From: Emydura subglobosa
Lineage: Eukaryota; Chordata; Testudines; Chelidae
Direction of reading: 5' to 3'
Length of the DNA: 64,000 nucleotides
Assembly: GCA_007922225.1 (NCBI GenBank)
Contig: ML679956.1
Location: 77,327,848-77,391,847 of the forward strand
In this document: positions 46,391 through 57,358 of the stretch, one piece after another
Layout: each line of letters opens with the position of its first letter
Numbering within the stretch: the stretch's first letter is position 1
Position numbers and translations under genes: made by a program
The notes under the pieces: generated by a model
The model's database searches: none
What the model was told of the DNA's origin: nothing
Seen by the model: only the letters and a program-made list of their open reading frames with translations

Positions 46391-48602
46391 TAGAATTATA
46401 GAATCATAGCAGATGAGGGTTGGAAGGGACCTTGGGAGATCATCTAGTGCAACCCCCTCCTCAGAGCAGGACCAGCGGCAACTAAATCATCCCAGCCAGG
46501 GCTTTGTCAAACCAGGCCTTAAAAACTTCTAAGGATGGAGATTCCACCACCTCCCTAGGTAACCCATTCCAGTGCTTCACCACCCTCCTAGGGAAATTTT
46601 TTTTCTAATATCCAACCTAGGACCTCCCCCACTGCAACTTGAGACCATTGCTCCTAGTTCAGTCATCTGCCACCACTGAGAACAGCCTAGCTCCATCCTC
46701 CCTGGAACCCCCCTTCAGGTAGTTGAAGGCTGCTCAGAAATCCCCCCTCAATCTTCTCTTCTGCAAACTAAACAAGCCCAATTCCTTCAGCCTCTGCTCA
46801 TAAGTCATGTGCTCCAGCCCCCTAATAATTTTTGTTGCCCTTCGCTGGACTCTCTCCAATTTATTCACAACCTTCCTGTAGTGGCAGGCCCAAAACTCGA
46901 CATGATATTCCAGATGTGGCCTCACCAGTGCCGAATAGAGGGGAATAATCACTTCTCTTGTTCTGCTGGCAACACTCCTACTAATGCAGCCCAATATGCC
47001 ATTAGCTGTCTTGGCAACAAGAGAACACTGTTGATTCATGTCCAGCTTCTTGTCCACTATAACCCCCAGGTCCTTTTCTGCAGAACTGCTGCTTAGCCAG
47101 TCGGTCCCCAGTCTGTAGCTGTGCATGGGATTCTTCCGTCCTAAGTGCAAGACTCTGCACTTGTTCTTGTTGAACCTCATCAGATTTCTTTTGGCCCAAT
47201 CCTCCAATTTGTCTAGGTCATTCTGTATCCTATCCTTGCCCTCCAGTGTATCTACCACTCCCCCCAGCTTAGTGTCATCCGCGAACTTGCTGAGGGTGCA
47301 ATCATCATCCAGATCATTGATGAAGATGTTGAACAAAACCGGTCCCAAGACCGACCCCTGGGGCACTCTGTTTGATATTGGCTGCCAACTAGACATCGAG
47401 CCATCAATCACTATGCATTGAACTCGATGATCTAGCCAGCTTTCTGTCTACCTTCTAGTCCATTCATCCAACCCATACTTCTTTAACCTGCTTGCAAGAA
47501 TACTGTGGGAGACCGTATTAAGAGTTTTCGCCACAACCACAGAGCCAGTCATCTCATCATAGAAGGCAATCAGGTTGGTCAGGCATGAATTGCCCTTGGT
47601 GAGTCCATGCTTACTGTTCCTGATCACCTTCCTCTCCTTCAAGTGCTTCAAAATGGATTCCTTGGGACCTGCTCCATAATTTTTCTGGGGATTGAGTTGA
47701 AGCTGTGTGGTCTGTAGTTCCCCAGATCCTCCTTCCATTTTCTAAGGTTGGGCACTGTATTCCAACTTTTCCCCCAATCCCCATGAGTTTTCAAAGACAA
47801 TGGCCAACGACTTTGCAATCACATCAGCCAAATCCCTCAGCACACTCAGATGCGTTGGATCCAGCCCCATGGACTTTTTCATGTCCGGCTTCTCTAACTA
47901 GTCCTGAACCTGTTATTTCAGCACTGATGGCTGCGCACCTGCTCCCCATAGTGTGCTGCCAAGTGCAATAGTCTGGGAGCTGACCTTGTCCGTGAAGACA
48001 GAGGCAAAAAAAACATTGAGTACTTCAGCTTTTTCCACATCATCTGCCACGAGGTTGCCTCCCCCATTCAATAAGAGGCCCACACTTTCCCTGATCTTCT
48101 TCTTGTTGCTATCATACCTGTAGAAACCCTTCTTGTTACCCGTCATACCCCTTGCTAGCTACAATTCCACTTGTGCTTTGTCCTTCCTGATTTCACTCCT
48201 GCATGCTCGAGCAATATTTTTATACTCCTTCCTAGTCATCTGACCAAGCCTCCACTTCTTGTAAGCTTCCCTCTTTGTGTTTAAGCTCACTGAAGACTTC
48301 TTCGTTAAGCCAAGCTGGTTGTCTACCATCTTTGCTATTCTTTCTGCACATCGGGATGATTTGTTCCTGCACCCTCAATAAGGTCTCTTTAAAACACAAC
48401 CAGCTCTCTTGGATTCCTTTCCCCCTCATATTAGCCTCCCAGGGGATCCTGCCCATCAGCTCCCTGATGGAGTCAAAATCTGTTTTTCTGAAGTTCAGGG
48501 TCCTTATTCTGCTGCTCTCCTTCCTTCCTTTTGTCAGGATCCTGAACTTGACCACCTCACTGCTCCCTAGGTTGCCACCCACTTCTACTGCCCCTACCAA
48601 CT
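46391..48602 (-). mobile_element. CR1 LINE, 2.2 kb, decayed
   Basis: The tail TAGAATTATAGAATCATAGC and GGAAGGGACCTTGGGAGATC starts at 46391. The body extends to the endonuclease C-terminus near 48602. It is collinear with the copy at 26588-29142 but carries several frameshifts and small deletions. Confidence 0.92.
46734..48600 (-). pseudogene. CR1 ORF2 pseudogene (RT and partial endonuclease)
   Basis: The frame is broken into four pieces. 48600-48232 has [10 protein letters not shown], with the SDH catalytic motif damaged to SSEVV, and AWLNEEV. 48146-47913 has GNKKGFYRY. 47738-47448 has [14 protein letters not shown]. 47411-46734 has [28 protein letters not shown] and LVRPHLEY. The stretch holding LDFSKAFD is deleted (the frame runs ...TGSVVVAKTLNTVSHS). 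The loss of that first catalytic Asp and the breaks show it is inactive and older than the 26.6-29.1 kb copy. Confidence 0.85.
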
Positions 48603-49129
48603 ATTCGTCTCCAATTACTTTGTTATGGTAGGGTTGCACAGAGGCACTGTTTTGTTCTCCAAGGGCTGATGATCTCCATGGTACCATAGGCTCGATCAGA
48701 GGCATGGCTTTGTTTTGATAGGACTGTCTGTACATGTCTGATTGACGGTGTTTGCATTTTATGGTCTCCGGAAAAAGAGAATCAATGATTTTTGTGGCCA
48801 TTATTCCACTATCCAGACGTGTAGAGTTGCTCGTGCACATCACAGCTTGCAGGCTCGGTGGGATGTCGGCGTGGGGAGAGCAAGAAGTGAACTGCATTGG
48901 CGCATCCGGGCACGGTCCCTCCAAGCAGGGCTGCTGCACATCAGTGGGGTGCTATGGGGGAAGCTCTCCAATGACGCACCTGTTCTACGGTTGGAGCGAG
49001 GACGTCACGCTCCACGGCTGTCATGTCCCCTCCCCACCAGCATGGTATTTATGTGCCATTAGCATCCCGCCCCAAGAGATCAGCCAGCCCCAAGGGGTGG
49101 GAGAAATGAAAGCTCAGAGACGCATCAAT
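48603..49129. other. Intron 1, nothing recognised
   Basis: Starts directly at the CR1 truncation point. Frames of 106-133 codons here have no known domain. Confidence 0.4.
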
Positions 49130-49293
49130 GGGCCACATCCTCAGCTGGCGTAAATCAGCATTATTCCACTAAAGCTAATGGGAGAGAGTTGCAAACGGGT
49201 GTAGCTTCCTTGAAGTCAGTAGCTCCTGGACATGGATAGATTTTGTGAAGTCAATAGCGCTATGCTGATTTACACCAGCTGAGCATCTGGCCC
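49130..49293. mobile_element. Palindromic MITE (GGCCACATCCTCAGCTGG...GGCCCC)
   Basis: GCTGGCGTAAATCAGCAT at the left and ATGCTGATTTACACCAGCTG near the right end are inverted. A second copy of the core (GTAGCTTCCTTGAAGTCAGT / GTGAAGTCAATAGC) suggests internal duplication. Confidence 0.65.
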
Positions 49294-49812
49294 CGAGTGC
49301 AGAGAGACGTCACAAGTGAATGCATCTGAATCTTCCTGGGGCACTATTATTAGCTCGGCGATAACATCCAGCTCCCTGTAAGGGACCATTCGGGAACGTG
49401 ATTCTAGGAAGCAGCCATCTCATCAGAGAGCTTGGCTCCGGGATGACCGCATACCCTTAGCATAACTTACTGCTTTCGGTTTAAATTTAGTTGCTCTGAT
49501 GCCCCCTCCTCCCTTTCCACTCCTTCTGAGTCCGAATGCAGGCAGGCCAGAGCGAGCAGGGAACAATGCCTTATAAGATGTCTGCACGCAGTGCGAGATG
49601 AAATTACAGTCGCGAAGGGATATTGCTCAGAAACAATTCTATTGTGGGGTTGTGATTGCATTGTCCCTCTGGCCATATCGCTTCCCTTTCCTTTCCCGTG
49701 TTTTTTTCCAAGCCTTTAAACTTGCCAGCATACTTTAAAAGAAAAAAGACAGGAAATGGGTTTCGGGGTTGCTCTGTCTTTCAAATGTCGGAGCCATCAT
49801 TTCGTTATGGAT
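49294..49812. other. Intron 1, nothing recognised
   Basis: No exon or named repeat. Confidence 0.4.
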
Positions 49813-50207
49813 AGGGCTCTACCAATCTCACGGAGGTGAAAAAAGGCATCACGGACCGTGAAATTGGCCCTTCCCTGTGAAATCTGATCTCCCCGTGCTG
49901 CTGGGAGCACCCCAGTTGGGGGGCCCTTACCTGCTAGTCGTGGCCAGGCTGGGGTGCTCCCAACAGCACGGGGAAGATCAGACTCACCCCCCTGCTACCT
50001 TCAGCACCCAGCTCTGAACGCCACCCCTCTACAACAGGTTTGTGGTGTCCCCCCCCCACACACACAACCCCACTTTGGGTCGGGACCCCCACAGTTATAA
50101 CCCCACGAAATTTCAGATGACAACATCTGAAATCATTAAACTGACCAATTTTCACATCCTACGGCCAGGAAATGGATTAGAATGGACCGTGAATTTGATA
50201 AGGCCCT
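49813..50207. mobile_element. hAT-like MITE with internal hairpin
   Basis: Ends AGGGCTCTACCAATCTCACG and CGTGAATTTGATAAGGCCCT are inverted. Inside, CCCCGTGCTGCTGGGAGCAC (49892) and GTGCTCCCAACAGCACGGGG (49953) form a second long inverted repeat. No protein. Confidence 0.65.
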
Positions 50208-50384
50208 CGTTACGAATGGCAGCTCAGCAGAGTTAGGGGGCGGGTGGATGCTTGCTTAACGAGAGAACAGGCTCGGGGGGGGCAATCCTTTGGAAGCAGT
50301 GGTGCTGTCGGTCGGAAGGCTGGGCTTGTGGTGGAGGTGCTTCTCAGGATCGTCGCGTGCACCTCCTGGCTCTATCCCAGATTT

Positions 50385-50470
50385 GTAGTGTGACCTGAGC
50401 ATGTGTCTTGACTTCCCTCTGCCTCAGGTCCCCCGCTTGTCCAATGAGACTAATACCTCACTAGCGTAGG
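50385..50470 (+). mobile_element. MIR-type SINE fragment
   Basis: GTAGTGTGACCTGAGCATGT, TCTGCCTCAGGTCCCCCGCT, then AATGAGACTAATACCTCACT. Confidence 0.45.
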
Positions 50471-50635
50471 CACGTATCTGGCCCTCAATACTCGCAACCC
50501 TCCATTGAGCATTCATTTCCCTCCCATTGCAGAGGCCTCGGGGACCAGCGCACCTGAGTCCCTCCTGTTCTCTGCCTGTGGCATTAAATAGTCTAGTCTC
50601 CTGTGAGTCTCATTTTGGTTGTTGGGTTTCTAGGG

Positions 50636-51013
50636 AACTGGGCTTGTTTAGTCTGCAGAAGAGAAGAATGAGGCGGGATTTGATAGCAGCCTTTAACTAC
50701 CTGAAAGGGGGTTCCAGGGAGGATGGAGCTAGGCTGTTCTCAGTGGTGGCAGAACAAGGAGCAATGGTCTCAGGTTGCAGGGGAGGTCTAGGTTGGATAT
50801 TAGGAAAAACTTTTTCACTAGGAGGGCGGTGAAGCACTGGAATGGGTTACCTAGGGAGGCGGTGAAATCTCCATCCTTGGAGGTTTTTAAGGCCTGGCTT
50901 GACAAAGCCCTGGCTGGGATGGTTTAGTTGTGGTTGGTCCTGCTTTGAGCAGGGGGTTGAATTAGATGAGCTCCTGGGGTACCTTCCACCCCATATCTTC
51001 TATGAGTCTATAG
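50636..51013 (+). mobile_element. CR1 LINE 3' end, antisense to MYL3
   Basis: GGCTTGTTTAGTCTGCAGAA begins the copy; it encodes [20 protein letters not shown] in the same frame. It ends CTTTGAGCAGGGGGTTGAAT, then TCTTCTATGAGTCTATA. Confidence 0.9.
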
Positions 51014-51345
51014 GAGGAAGCAGTGTGGTCCAGTGGTTATACCACTGACCTGGGATTCCAGATATCTGGGTTCTGCTGCTGGGTAACTTGGGCAAGTTAG
51101 TTCCCCCCTCTGTGACTTCATTTCCCCGTTTGTAAAATGGGGATAATGCTACTGAGAGCTTTGAGCAGAGACAGGCTAAGTGATGTGTCCAAGGTCATAC
51201 AGAAAGTCTGTGGTAGAGTCAGGACTTGAACTCACATCTCGGCCTAGGGTCCCATCCAGCAAACCACCCTTCCCCTGTGTGCTAATACCCCCTTTGCCTG
51301 TCTTGTCTACTTAGATTGTAAACTCTTCGGGTCAGGGGCTGTTTC
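51014..51345 (+). mobile_element. tRNA-headed MIR-type SINE, composite
   Basis: AGTGTGGTCCAGTGGTTATA (A-box region), ATATCTGGGTTCTGCTGCTG (B-box region), then TCATTTCCCCGTTTGTAAAA. At 51180-51265 a reverse-type segment follows (GTCCAAGGTCATACAGAAAG), and at 51310 TTAGATTGTAAACTCTTCGG. It directly abuts the CR1 tail. Confidence 0.65.
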
Positions 51346-51904
51346 TTACTGAGAGCTCAGTTGTGAACCCAACTGAACACGGGCACAGGGAAACCAAAGG
51401 GCACAAGAAAGGTTTCCATTTAAGCCCATGTATATCTACTGAATCAGCACGGTTTGCAGGGGAATGTAAGCCAATGGCAGGCAGGGAATGGGTGGGACCT
51501 AATACCTGACACCCTAATGCGGTACTTGCCCCGTGGCAAGTCAGGCCCTGAATTATGACTCTCCACGTCACGTTTCAGCCTCTCCCTTTAGGTTTTACTG
51601 GTTTATGGGTGAAATAAATGCACCATTTCTACAGTTTGGCTTTTGAGTCACTTGGGAAAAGTTTAGCACTTTGGCTCCCGCATCCTGCATGCACTTAGCT
51701 GTGCGTTTAACTTACATTTAAGAGAACAGTTATTGCACATTAAACAAATAATGATTAAAAACATATTTATCGAGGTTTAACAGCCATGTGAGAAATGCAG
51801 ATCTTATTACAGAGCTGCTTTGTCTGCAGAATGTGCTTTTAATAACTCCCTGCTCATCAAGCCGCACGGTGGCTGGGTTTTAAAAAGAACTGATCGGAGA
51901 GGGC
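51346..51904. other. Intron 1, nothing recognised
   Basis: No exon or named repeat. Confidence 0.4.
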
Positions 51905-52125
51905 CAAGGCCAGGGAAGTCGAGTGGACAGGGGCACTGGACTGAGAATCAGGAGCCCTTGGTGAAATGCACAGGTCAGGTACAAATTGCCGGTGTGACTG
52001 GAGGTAAGATGCTTAAACTCCTCTGTGCCTCCATGCCGTATCTGCAAAATGGGGGTAATACTTCCCTACACTTGTAATGACTATGAGGTGCTCAGATACT
52101 ACAGGGCTGAGGCTGGATAAACGTG
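51905..52125 (+). mobile_element. MIR-type SINE, near full length
   Basis: GTCGAGTGGACAGGGGCACT, GGACTGAGAATCAGGAGCCC, CTCTGTGCCTCCATGCCGTA, CTGCAAAATGGGGGTAATAC, then ATGAGGTGCTCAGATACTAC. Confidence 0.65.
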
Positions 52126-52364
52126 CAACTAGAAAGCAAATTAGCTACTTTGTTGGCATAAATCAGGGTAGGTCCAATACCCACGTACGCTAGCTGAAGC
52201 ACACCTCCCCAAGCTTTTGACTGGTATCAGTAATATTTGCACCTATGCAGGCTAAGGTAGCAAAGATAATAACCCTCATCCTTCAAAACACCATCTGCTT
52301 GCCCGTGAGGCTCAGGAAGACATTCCGCACTATCCCCCGAGCACGTTGATGACCAGAACCAACA

Positions 52365-52540
52365 GGCTGCATTCTCAGCTAGTGTAAATCAGGGTAGCTC
52401 CGCTGAAATTAAAGGCCACATCCTCGGCTAGTGTAAACCGGAGTGGCTTTGCTGAAATCAGTAGGCTGGATTTTCAGATGGCATGGCTGCTCTGAAGCTA
52501 ATCAGTTTCCCGTCGACTTCAGTGAGAGCTGGATTGGGCC
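52365..52540. mobile_element. Tandem palindromic MITE fragments
   Basis: Repeated left arms: CTCAGCTAGTGTAAATCAGG (52374) and CTCGGCTAGTGTAAACCGGA (52423), then GCTGGATTTTCAGATGG, with a right-end-like GGATTGGGCC. They look like overlapping insertions or duplications of one element. Confidence 0.5.
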
Positions 52541-52701
52541 ACGGATGCACAAAAGGCATCTTCACCAGATCCTTTACAGGAGCAGATCCTCAGCATTATT
52601 AGACACGGGTTATCATTAGATTAATTACACTAACAGCCTGTTCCGGACGCAGCCCTATCCTGCGTCCCTGCTTTACTGAACATAGCTGTTATATACTAGA
52701 G

Positions 52702-53128
52702 CAGCAGTTCCCAAACGGTGGGTCGTGACCCCAAATGGTGTCACTTCAGCGGCAAATGGGTCACGGCCATCCTGAACGTGCAGAGTGCATTTTGTGAAAT
52801 GGTGTCCTCTGCGCAGGGCGACCTCACACGCACCGTATGCACGAGGACACGTCGCACGAGGGAAGCTATTTTGCTCTACAAAACAGCGCCCTCCATGCAG
52901 CATGACATCGCATGCACCGTGCGTGTGTGATTATGCAGTCCAGAGGACGTAGTTCTGTATAGCAAAATGGCACCCTCTTTGCGGCGTGACCTCACATGTG
53001 CAGTGCGTGTGAGGTCACACAGCAGGGAGGACACCATTTTTAAACTGCAACTTCCGTGCTGGGTGGGGAAGTTGGAAACAACACATCTGAAAATGGGGTC
53101 GTCAAGGGAAAACGTTTGGGATCCGCTC
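52702..53128. mobile_element. hAT MITE with 8-bp target duplication
   Basis: Terminal inverted repeats CAGCAGTTCCCAAACGGTGG / GTTTGGGATCCGCTC. The flanks TACTAGAG (52694-52701) and TCCTAGAA (53129-53136) match at 6 of 8 bases and fit the known hAT target consensus nTnnnnAn. The interior has repeated GACCTCACACGCACCGTATG-like units. No transposase. Confidence 0.75.
52780..53035. repeat. Minisatellite-like units inside the hAT MITE
   Basis: About three diverged units of roughly 85 bp, each with (G)CGACCTCACA(C/T)GCAC-like and GCATGCACCGTGCGTGTG-like segments and an AAATGG(T/C) boundary. Confidence 0.5.
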
Positions 53129-53420
53129 TCCTAGAACCTTAAAAGCCACAGGCCTCAGCTGGCTGAATCCCCCTCGGAAATGCAATGGTAGGAAGTGCAC
53201 CATATCCTGACGGAGCTCAGACAATGAATTTAAAGCAAAACCCACAAAAAAGATTTACAAGCACTGGGCATCTACAATACTAACCATACTGAGAGCTGTG
53301 CAAAACTTTTGTAACACACTAAGAAGCCCGGTGAAACTCTGAAAGCAGGTTATACTTATCTGCCTCATTACACAATTAAAATTCAAGCCAGGAACTATGA
53401 TGATGAGAGCCATGTAAGTC

Positions 53421-53595
53421 TGAGAGAGAGAGAGAGAGAGAGATGGGTACCTATAGAGATGATAGATCTTTAGGTGGATCGATGGATGGACAAGTATGTA
53501 TGGGGATAGATAGATGGATGCATAGGTATGCTTGGAGACAGACAGACAGATACATAGATAGACAGATAGATAGATAAGATAGATAGATGGTTTTG
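53421..53595. repeat. (GA)n plus degenerate GATA/GACA array
   Basis: A GA run at 53421-53443, then GGATCGATGGATGGAC, GATAGATAGATGG, ACAGACAGACAGATAC and AGATAGATAGATAAGA. Confidence 0.85.
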
Positions 53596-53842
53596 TGGTG
53601 CTTTGTGCCAAGCCCAGTTTTAAGCAACCCAGGGTCTAGTTTCGAAGTGCCCCCAGCTTGAGTTTTGAGTGTGCCCAGGCCTGAGTTTCTTGCCATTCCA
53701 CAAGCTGGACTGAATTAAGCTAAAAGGTGAAAAACAGGTGATGTTTGGAGGGTTCCCACCATGGCCCTAATCTCCTGAGTCCCACTATAGTGTCTTAAAC
53801 ATAAGCCCTTTCTTCCTCTTGACTTTCTGATCTCTCGTTCTG

Positions 53843-54427
53843 TCATAGAATCCTAGAAGGTGAGGGTTGGAAGGAACCTCAGGAAGTCATCTAGTCCAAC
53901 CCCCTTCTCAAAGCCGGACCAACCCTAACTAAACCATCCCAGCCAGGGCTTTGTCAAGCCGGGCCTTAAAAACTTCTAAGGATGGAAATTCCATCCCCTC
54001 CCTAGGTAACCCATTCCAGTGCTTCTAGTGAAAAAGCTATTCCTAATATCCAGCCTAGACCTCCCCCTCTGCAACTTGAGACCGTTGCTCCTTGTTCTGT
54101 CATCTGCCACCACTGAGAACAGCCTAGCTCCATCCTCCCTGGATCCCCCTTTCAGGTAGTTAAAGGCTGCTATCAAATCCCCCCTCATTCTTCTCTTCTG
54201 CAGACTAAACAAGCCTAGTTCCTCAGCCTCTCCTCTCAAGTCATGTGCTCCAGCCCCCTCATCATTTTTTTGCCCTTCACTGGACTCTCTCCAATTTTCA
54301 TTTCTTTCCTGTAGTGGGGGGCCCAAAACTGGACACAATACTCCAAATGTGGCCTCACCAGTGCTGAATAGTGGGGAATAATCACTTCCCGCGATCTGCT
54401 GGCAATGCTCCTACTCATGCAGCCCTG
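53843..54427 (-). mobile_element. CR1 LINE 3' end (585 bp)
   Basis: TCATAGAATCCTAGAAGGTG, GGAAGGAACCTCAGGAAGTC tail; the minus-strand frames include [17 protein letters not shown] and [17 protein letters not shown] small deletion near 54028 joins GTGCTT to CTAGTGAAAAAGC. Confidence 0.9.
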
Positions 54428-55677
54428 TCCTTGTGTCTCTGACCTGGGGGCTCTCCAGTCCCTATTTCCCCATCACTATCTTTCAAAGCTAGTCCCTTCA
54501 GTGAATACCCCTAAACATTAAGCCTCTTTGCGCATCAACAGCTGGATCAAGCTTTGTTGACACAAGCCCCGGCTCTGTTTAAAAGGAAAGGGCTTGATCC
54601 TGCAGCCCTTCCTTATATGAGGAATCCCAAAGGGACTGTCAGGGCCAGGCCAGCGATGCAGCATACACTGTTTCCTAGAGGTCAGATACCACCCACCGTG
54701 TCAGGCAGTGACCAACTTCTGCAGAGTTAGTTGCCAGATCTAAGTGAGCTTCAGCCAGCTGCTCAGAAGAGAGTTTTCTCTGGTTATTGAAAGCCTTCCT
54801 ACCAGTGCCCAACCTGACAGAGGATGGCTTGTAGTTACAGGCGCTGGGATAAATAAAGGTGCGAATAAAAGAGCAAAGCTGCTTTTAGAACTGTGTGATG
54901 ACTGCCTGGTGTTTTAATTATCTTTGCTGCTGGGACCCATCCATAGGCACTGGAGTAAATTACTAACAAGGTATTCTAAGCATGGCATCGGCTGTATGGC
55001 ATACATAAAACAGACCCAGTCTTGGCCGCAGGCTCCTGAAGGCTGAGGGAAAACCGGCCGGCGGTAATTGAAGACAACAGCCGTTCACAGCAGAGGAAGC
55101 ATGTGAGAGGAAACAGACATTGTGTTGACAGGCCAGATATGGATTCCCCTTGCTGAGATGCTCCCTCCCTGCATGTGTGCGCTGTGTGTAACATCACACC
55201 TTCCTGCCTCCTGTTACACAAAGGGGACACAACAGGGTGGAAGACAGACCCTTCCATTTATAGAAGACAAGAGCAGAGGGGAGGCAGACAGGAGCAGAGA
55301 GTGACACTGGATCCTGTGAGAACTCTGTGAGGCCCAAGGCCCATTGAAAGCAAAGGGAAAACTTCAGTCCACTTCAGATCACGCCCTTTGTCCACACCAA
55401 AACTTCAGTAATATCTACTGGGTCCCACGAAGATTGCTACTCAAACTGCTTTTTCCTCAAACTCTCAGAGGAAAAAAAATCACTTTTAGGCAGAGATCAA
55501 GAATGGAAAATTTCAGTCTAACAGGTGACTACTGAAACTTACAAGTGTGTGAGCAGAGTGGGTTAGGAGGGAAATTGCTCTGCAAGTATAACTCTGCTGG
55601 ACAGCATTGTGTGCCAGTAATGATAAAGGGAATGATGATTGAAAATATATTACCTGGGAGAGAGGAAAGGGGGAAGA

Positions 55678-55680
<3 letters not shown>
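54428..55680. other. Intron 1, nothing recognised
   Basis: No exon or named repeat. Confidence 0.4.
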
Positions 55681-55737
<57 letters not shown>

Positions 55738-55747
55738 NNNNNNNNNN

Positions 55748-55794
<47 letters not shown>
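55681..55794. repeat. (GAAA)n microsatellite containing an assembly gap
   Basis: An almost perfect GAAA array on both sides of ten N bases (55738-55747). Its true length is unknown. Reading frames across it (poly KER or poly FLS) are artefacts. Confidence 0.95.
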
Positions 55795-56303
55795 GCTGTA
55801 GCCAGCCTCTGGAGACTGCAAGGAGTTTCCATCTCCTTCTTGAGAAAGATCTAGCTAGAACCCCAAAGCGATTCATGCCTTCTAGCATCCTGAAAGATGC
55901 TTTGTACCCAAGGTTGGTGAGACCTTGGATCTACCTTGTGTCCAGCCAGAAGAATAATCTCTACCTCTTCAAGGATGGCCATGCCAATGCCTGCGTGTGC
56001 TGCATGGAATATCCAGGATGAATTCCTTCTGAGTCAGAATTCCTCTCGGTTGCTACACCGCACCTGACATTACCCAAGGCACCATACAGCCTGTGCAAAG
56101 GAACTGGGGGAGCAGAGTGGGTGTCCAACTCATGCACTGTTTCAGTTTCCAGTTATAACATTGTGGAAAAAGTGACACTAATTTGACTGATTTTGCAGCT
56201 TTTACCAGTGAGGAAATACACAGAGATTGGATTGCTTTCTTTTTTCTTTCCCGCCTGGCCCATGAACCCTTTAAAGAGAAGTGTAGGAACGAAGCTGATG
56301 ATC

Positions 56304-56526
56304 AAGGCCCTGCCTCAGCAAAGTATTTAAGCATGTGCTCAACTTTATGCACGCGAGTTGTCCCATTGAGCAAGATGGTTCAAGTGATAAGTGATTCTGA
56401 GTGCCCACCCTCTGAACCTGAGGTGTCTGGGTCTGTGAAATCACTTAAAGAATCTTGGCTGCTGACCTCACCTGCAGATGTGCTTCACGTGAGGCAAGTA
56501 TTAAAGTGCTTTGCTGATCTGGGGCT
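56304..56526. mobile_element. Palindromic MITE (GGCCCTGCCTCAGCAAAGTA...)
   Basis: Left arm CAGCAAAGTATTTAAGCATG and right arm AAGTATTAAAGTGCTTTGCTGATC are inverted. The middle (about 56380-56480) is unrelated or inserted sequence. Confidence 0.55.
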
Positions 56527-56895
56527 TGAACCGGAACCTGGTTTGTTTCTAGTCACAAAATGTAGACTTTTTGGTACAGAGCAAGTTCAGATTTGCTGGC
56601 CAAACCACTTAAGCAGTAGTTTCCTGAATAAGACCCCTGCACTTCTTTTGAGAAGGCAGCCAGGCAAGTGACTCAGGAAATGAATTAAACAAGGGTGAAT
56701 GTGAAGAAGGAGGTAAATTTTCAGGCATTTTGGGCTTAAATAAGTCAGACAAGATCCTAGTGTAAATAAGTGTAGCCCCATGGAAGTCCATGGGTTCTGG
56801 CCCATTGGTTGATAATGATTCAAAGCTGTTATCAGCTGATGGCCGTTAAGTGACTGAGATGAGGAGAGCTGGTAGGTCTCAGGCCATCTCTTGTT

Positions 56896-57358
56896 GGCAG
56901 GTCCAGATTTCCAATTAGGCACAGCAGGCATGTGTCTAGGGGTGCCGGCGTTCTAGGGATGGCTAAACAGTGGTGTGTTACTGCATGGGACAACGGGGCC
57001 TGTGCTCAGAGGCCTTGGTCAATTTGGGGACCCTGCATGAGCACCGGAACTCTGGCCCCACCCCCTGCTCCTCCTCCTCTCTCCCGGGGTCCCGCCTCTT
57101 CTCCCTGAGGCCCCACCCCCTGGCCAGGCCAGAGGGCGGAGCCCAGGTGTGAGCATATTTTTCCCGCCCAGAGCTCGCCGAGCCGGTCGCCCCAGGCCAC
57201 TCCCGTGCCCCCACGCAGAGCTGACTGGCCTGCCCCTCTCTCTCTCGTCATCCCCCGCAGCATGGAAAACACGAAGGTCAGCTGTAGGCGTTGGGGGAGA
57301 AGGGGGCGCTGAAGATACTATGCCTAGGGGCGCGTAAGATGTAAATCCAGCCCTGCCT
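56896..57358. mobile_element. DNA transposon remnant, GC-rich interior
   Basis: The ends are imperfectly inverted: GGCAGGTCCAGATTTCCAAT and ATGTAAATCCAGCCCTGCC. The sub-terminal TGTCTAGGGGTGCC / ATGCCTAGGGGCGC pair is also inverted. The interior 57050-57260 is pyrimidine- and GC-rich without a transposase. Confidence 0.55.

Noticed and set aside
55545..56021. Lys/Glu/Arg-rich and Phe/Leu/Ser-rich frames
   Set aside because: They are translations of the GAAA microsatellite, including the N gap.
56183..56671. 162-codon plus-strand frame
   Set aside because: It overlaps a palindromic MITE and shows no family similarity.
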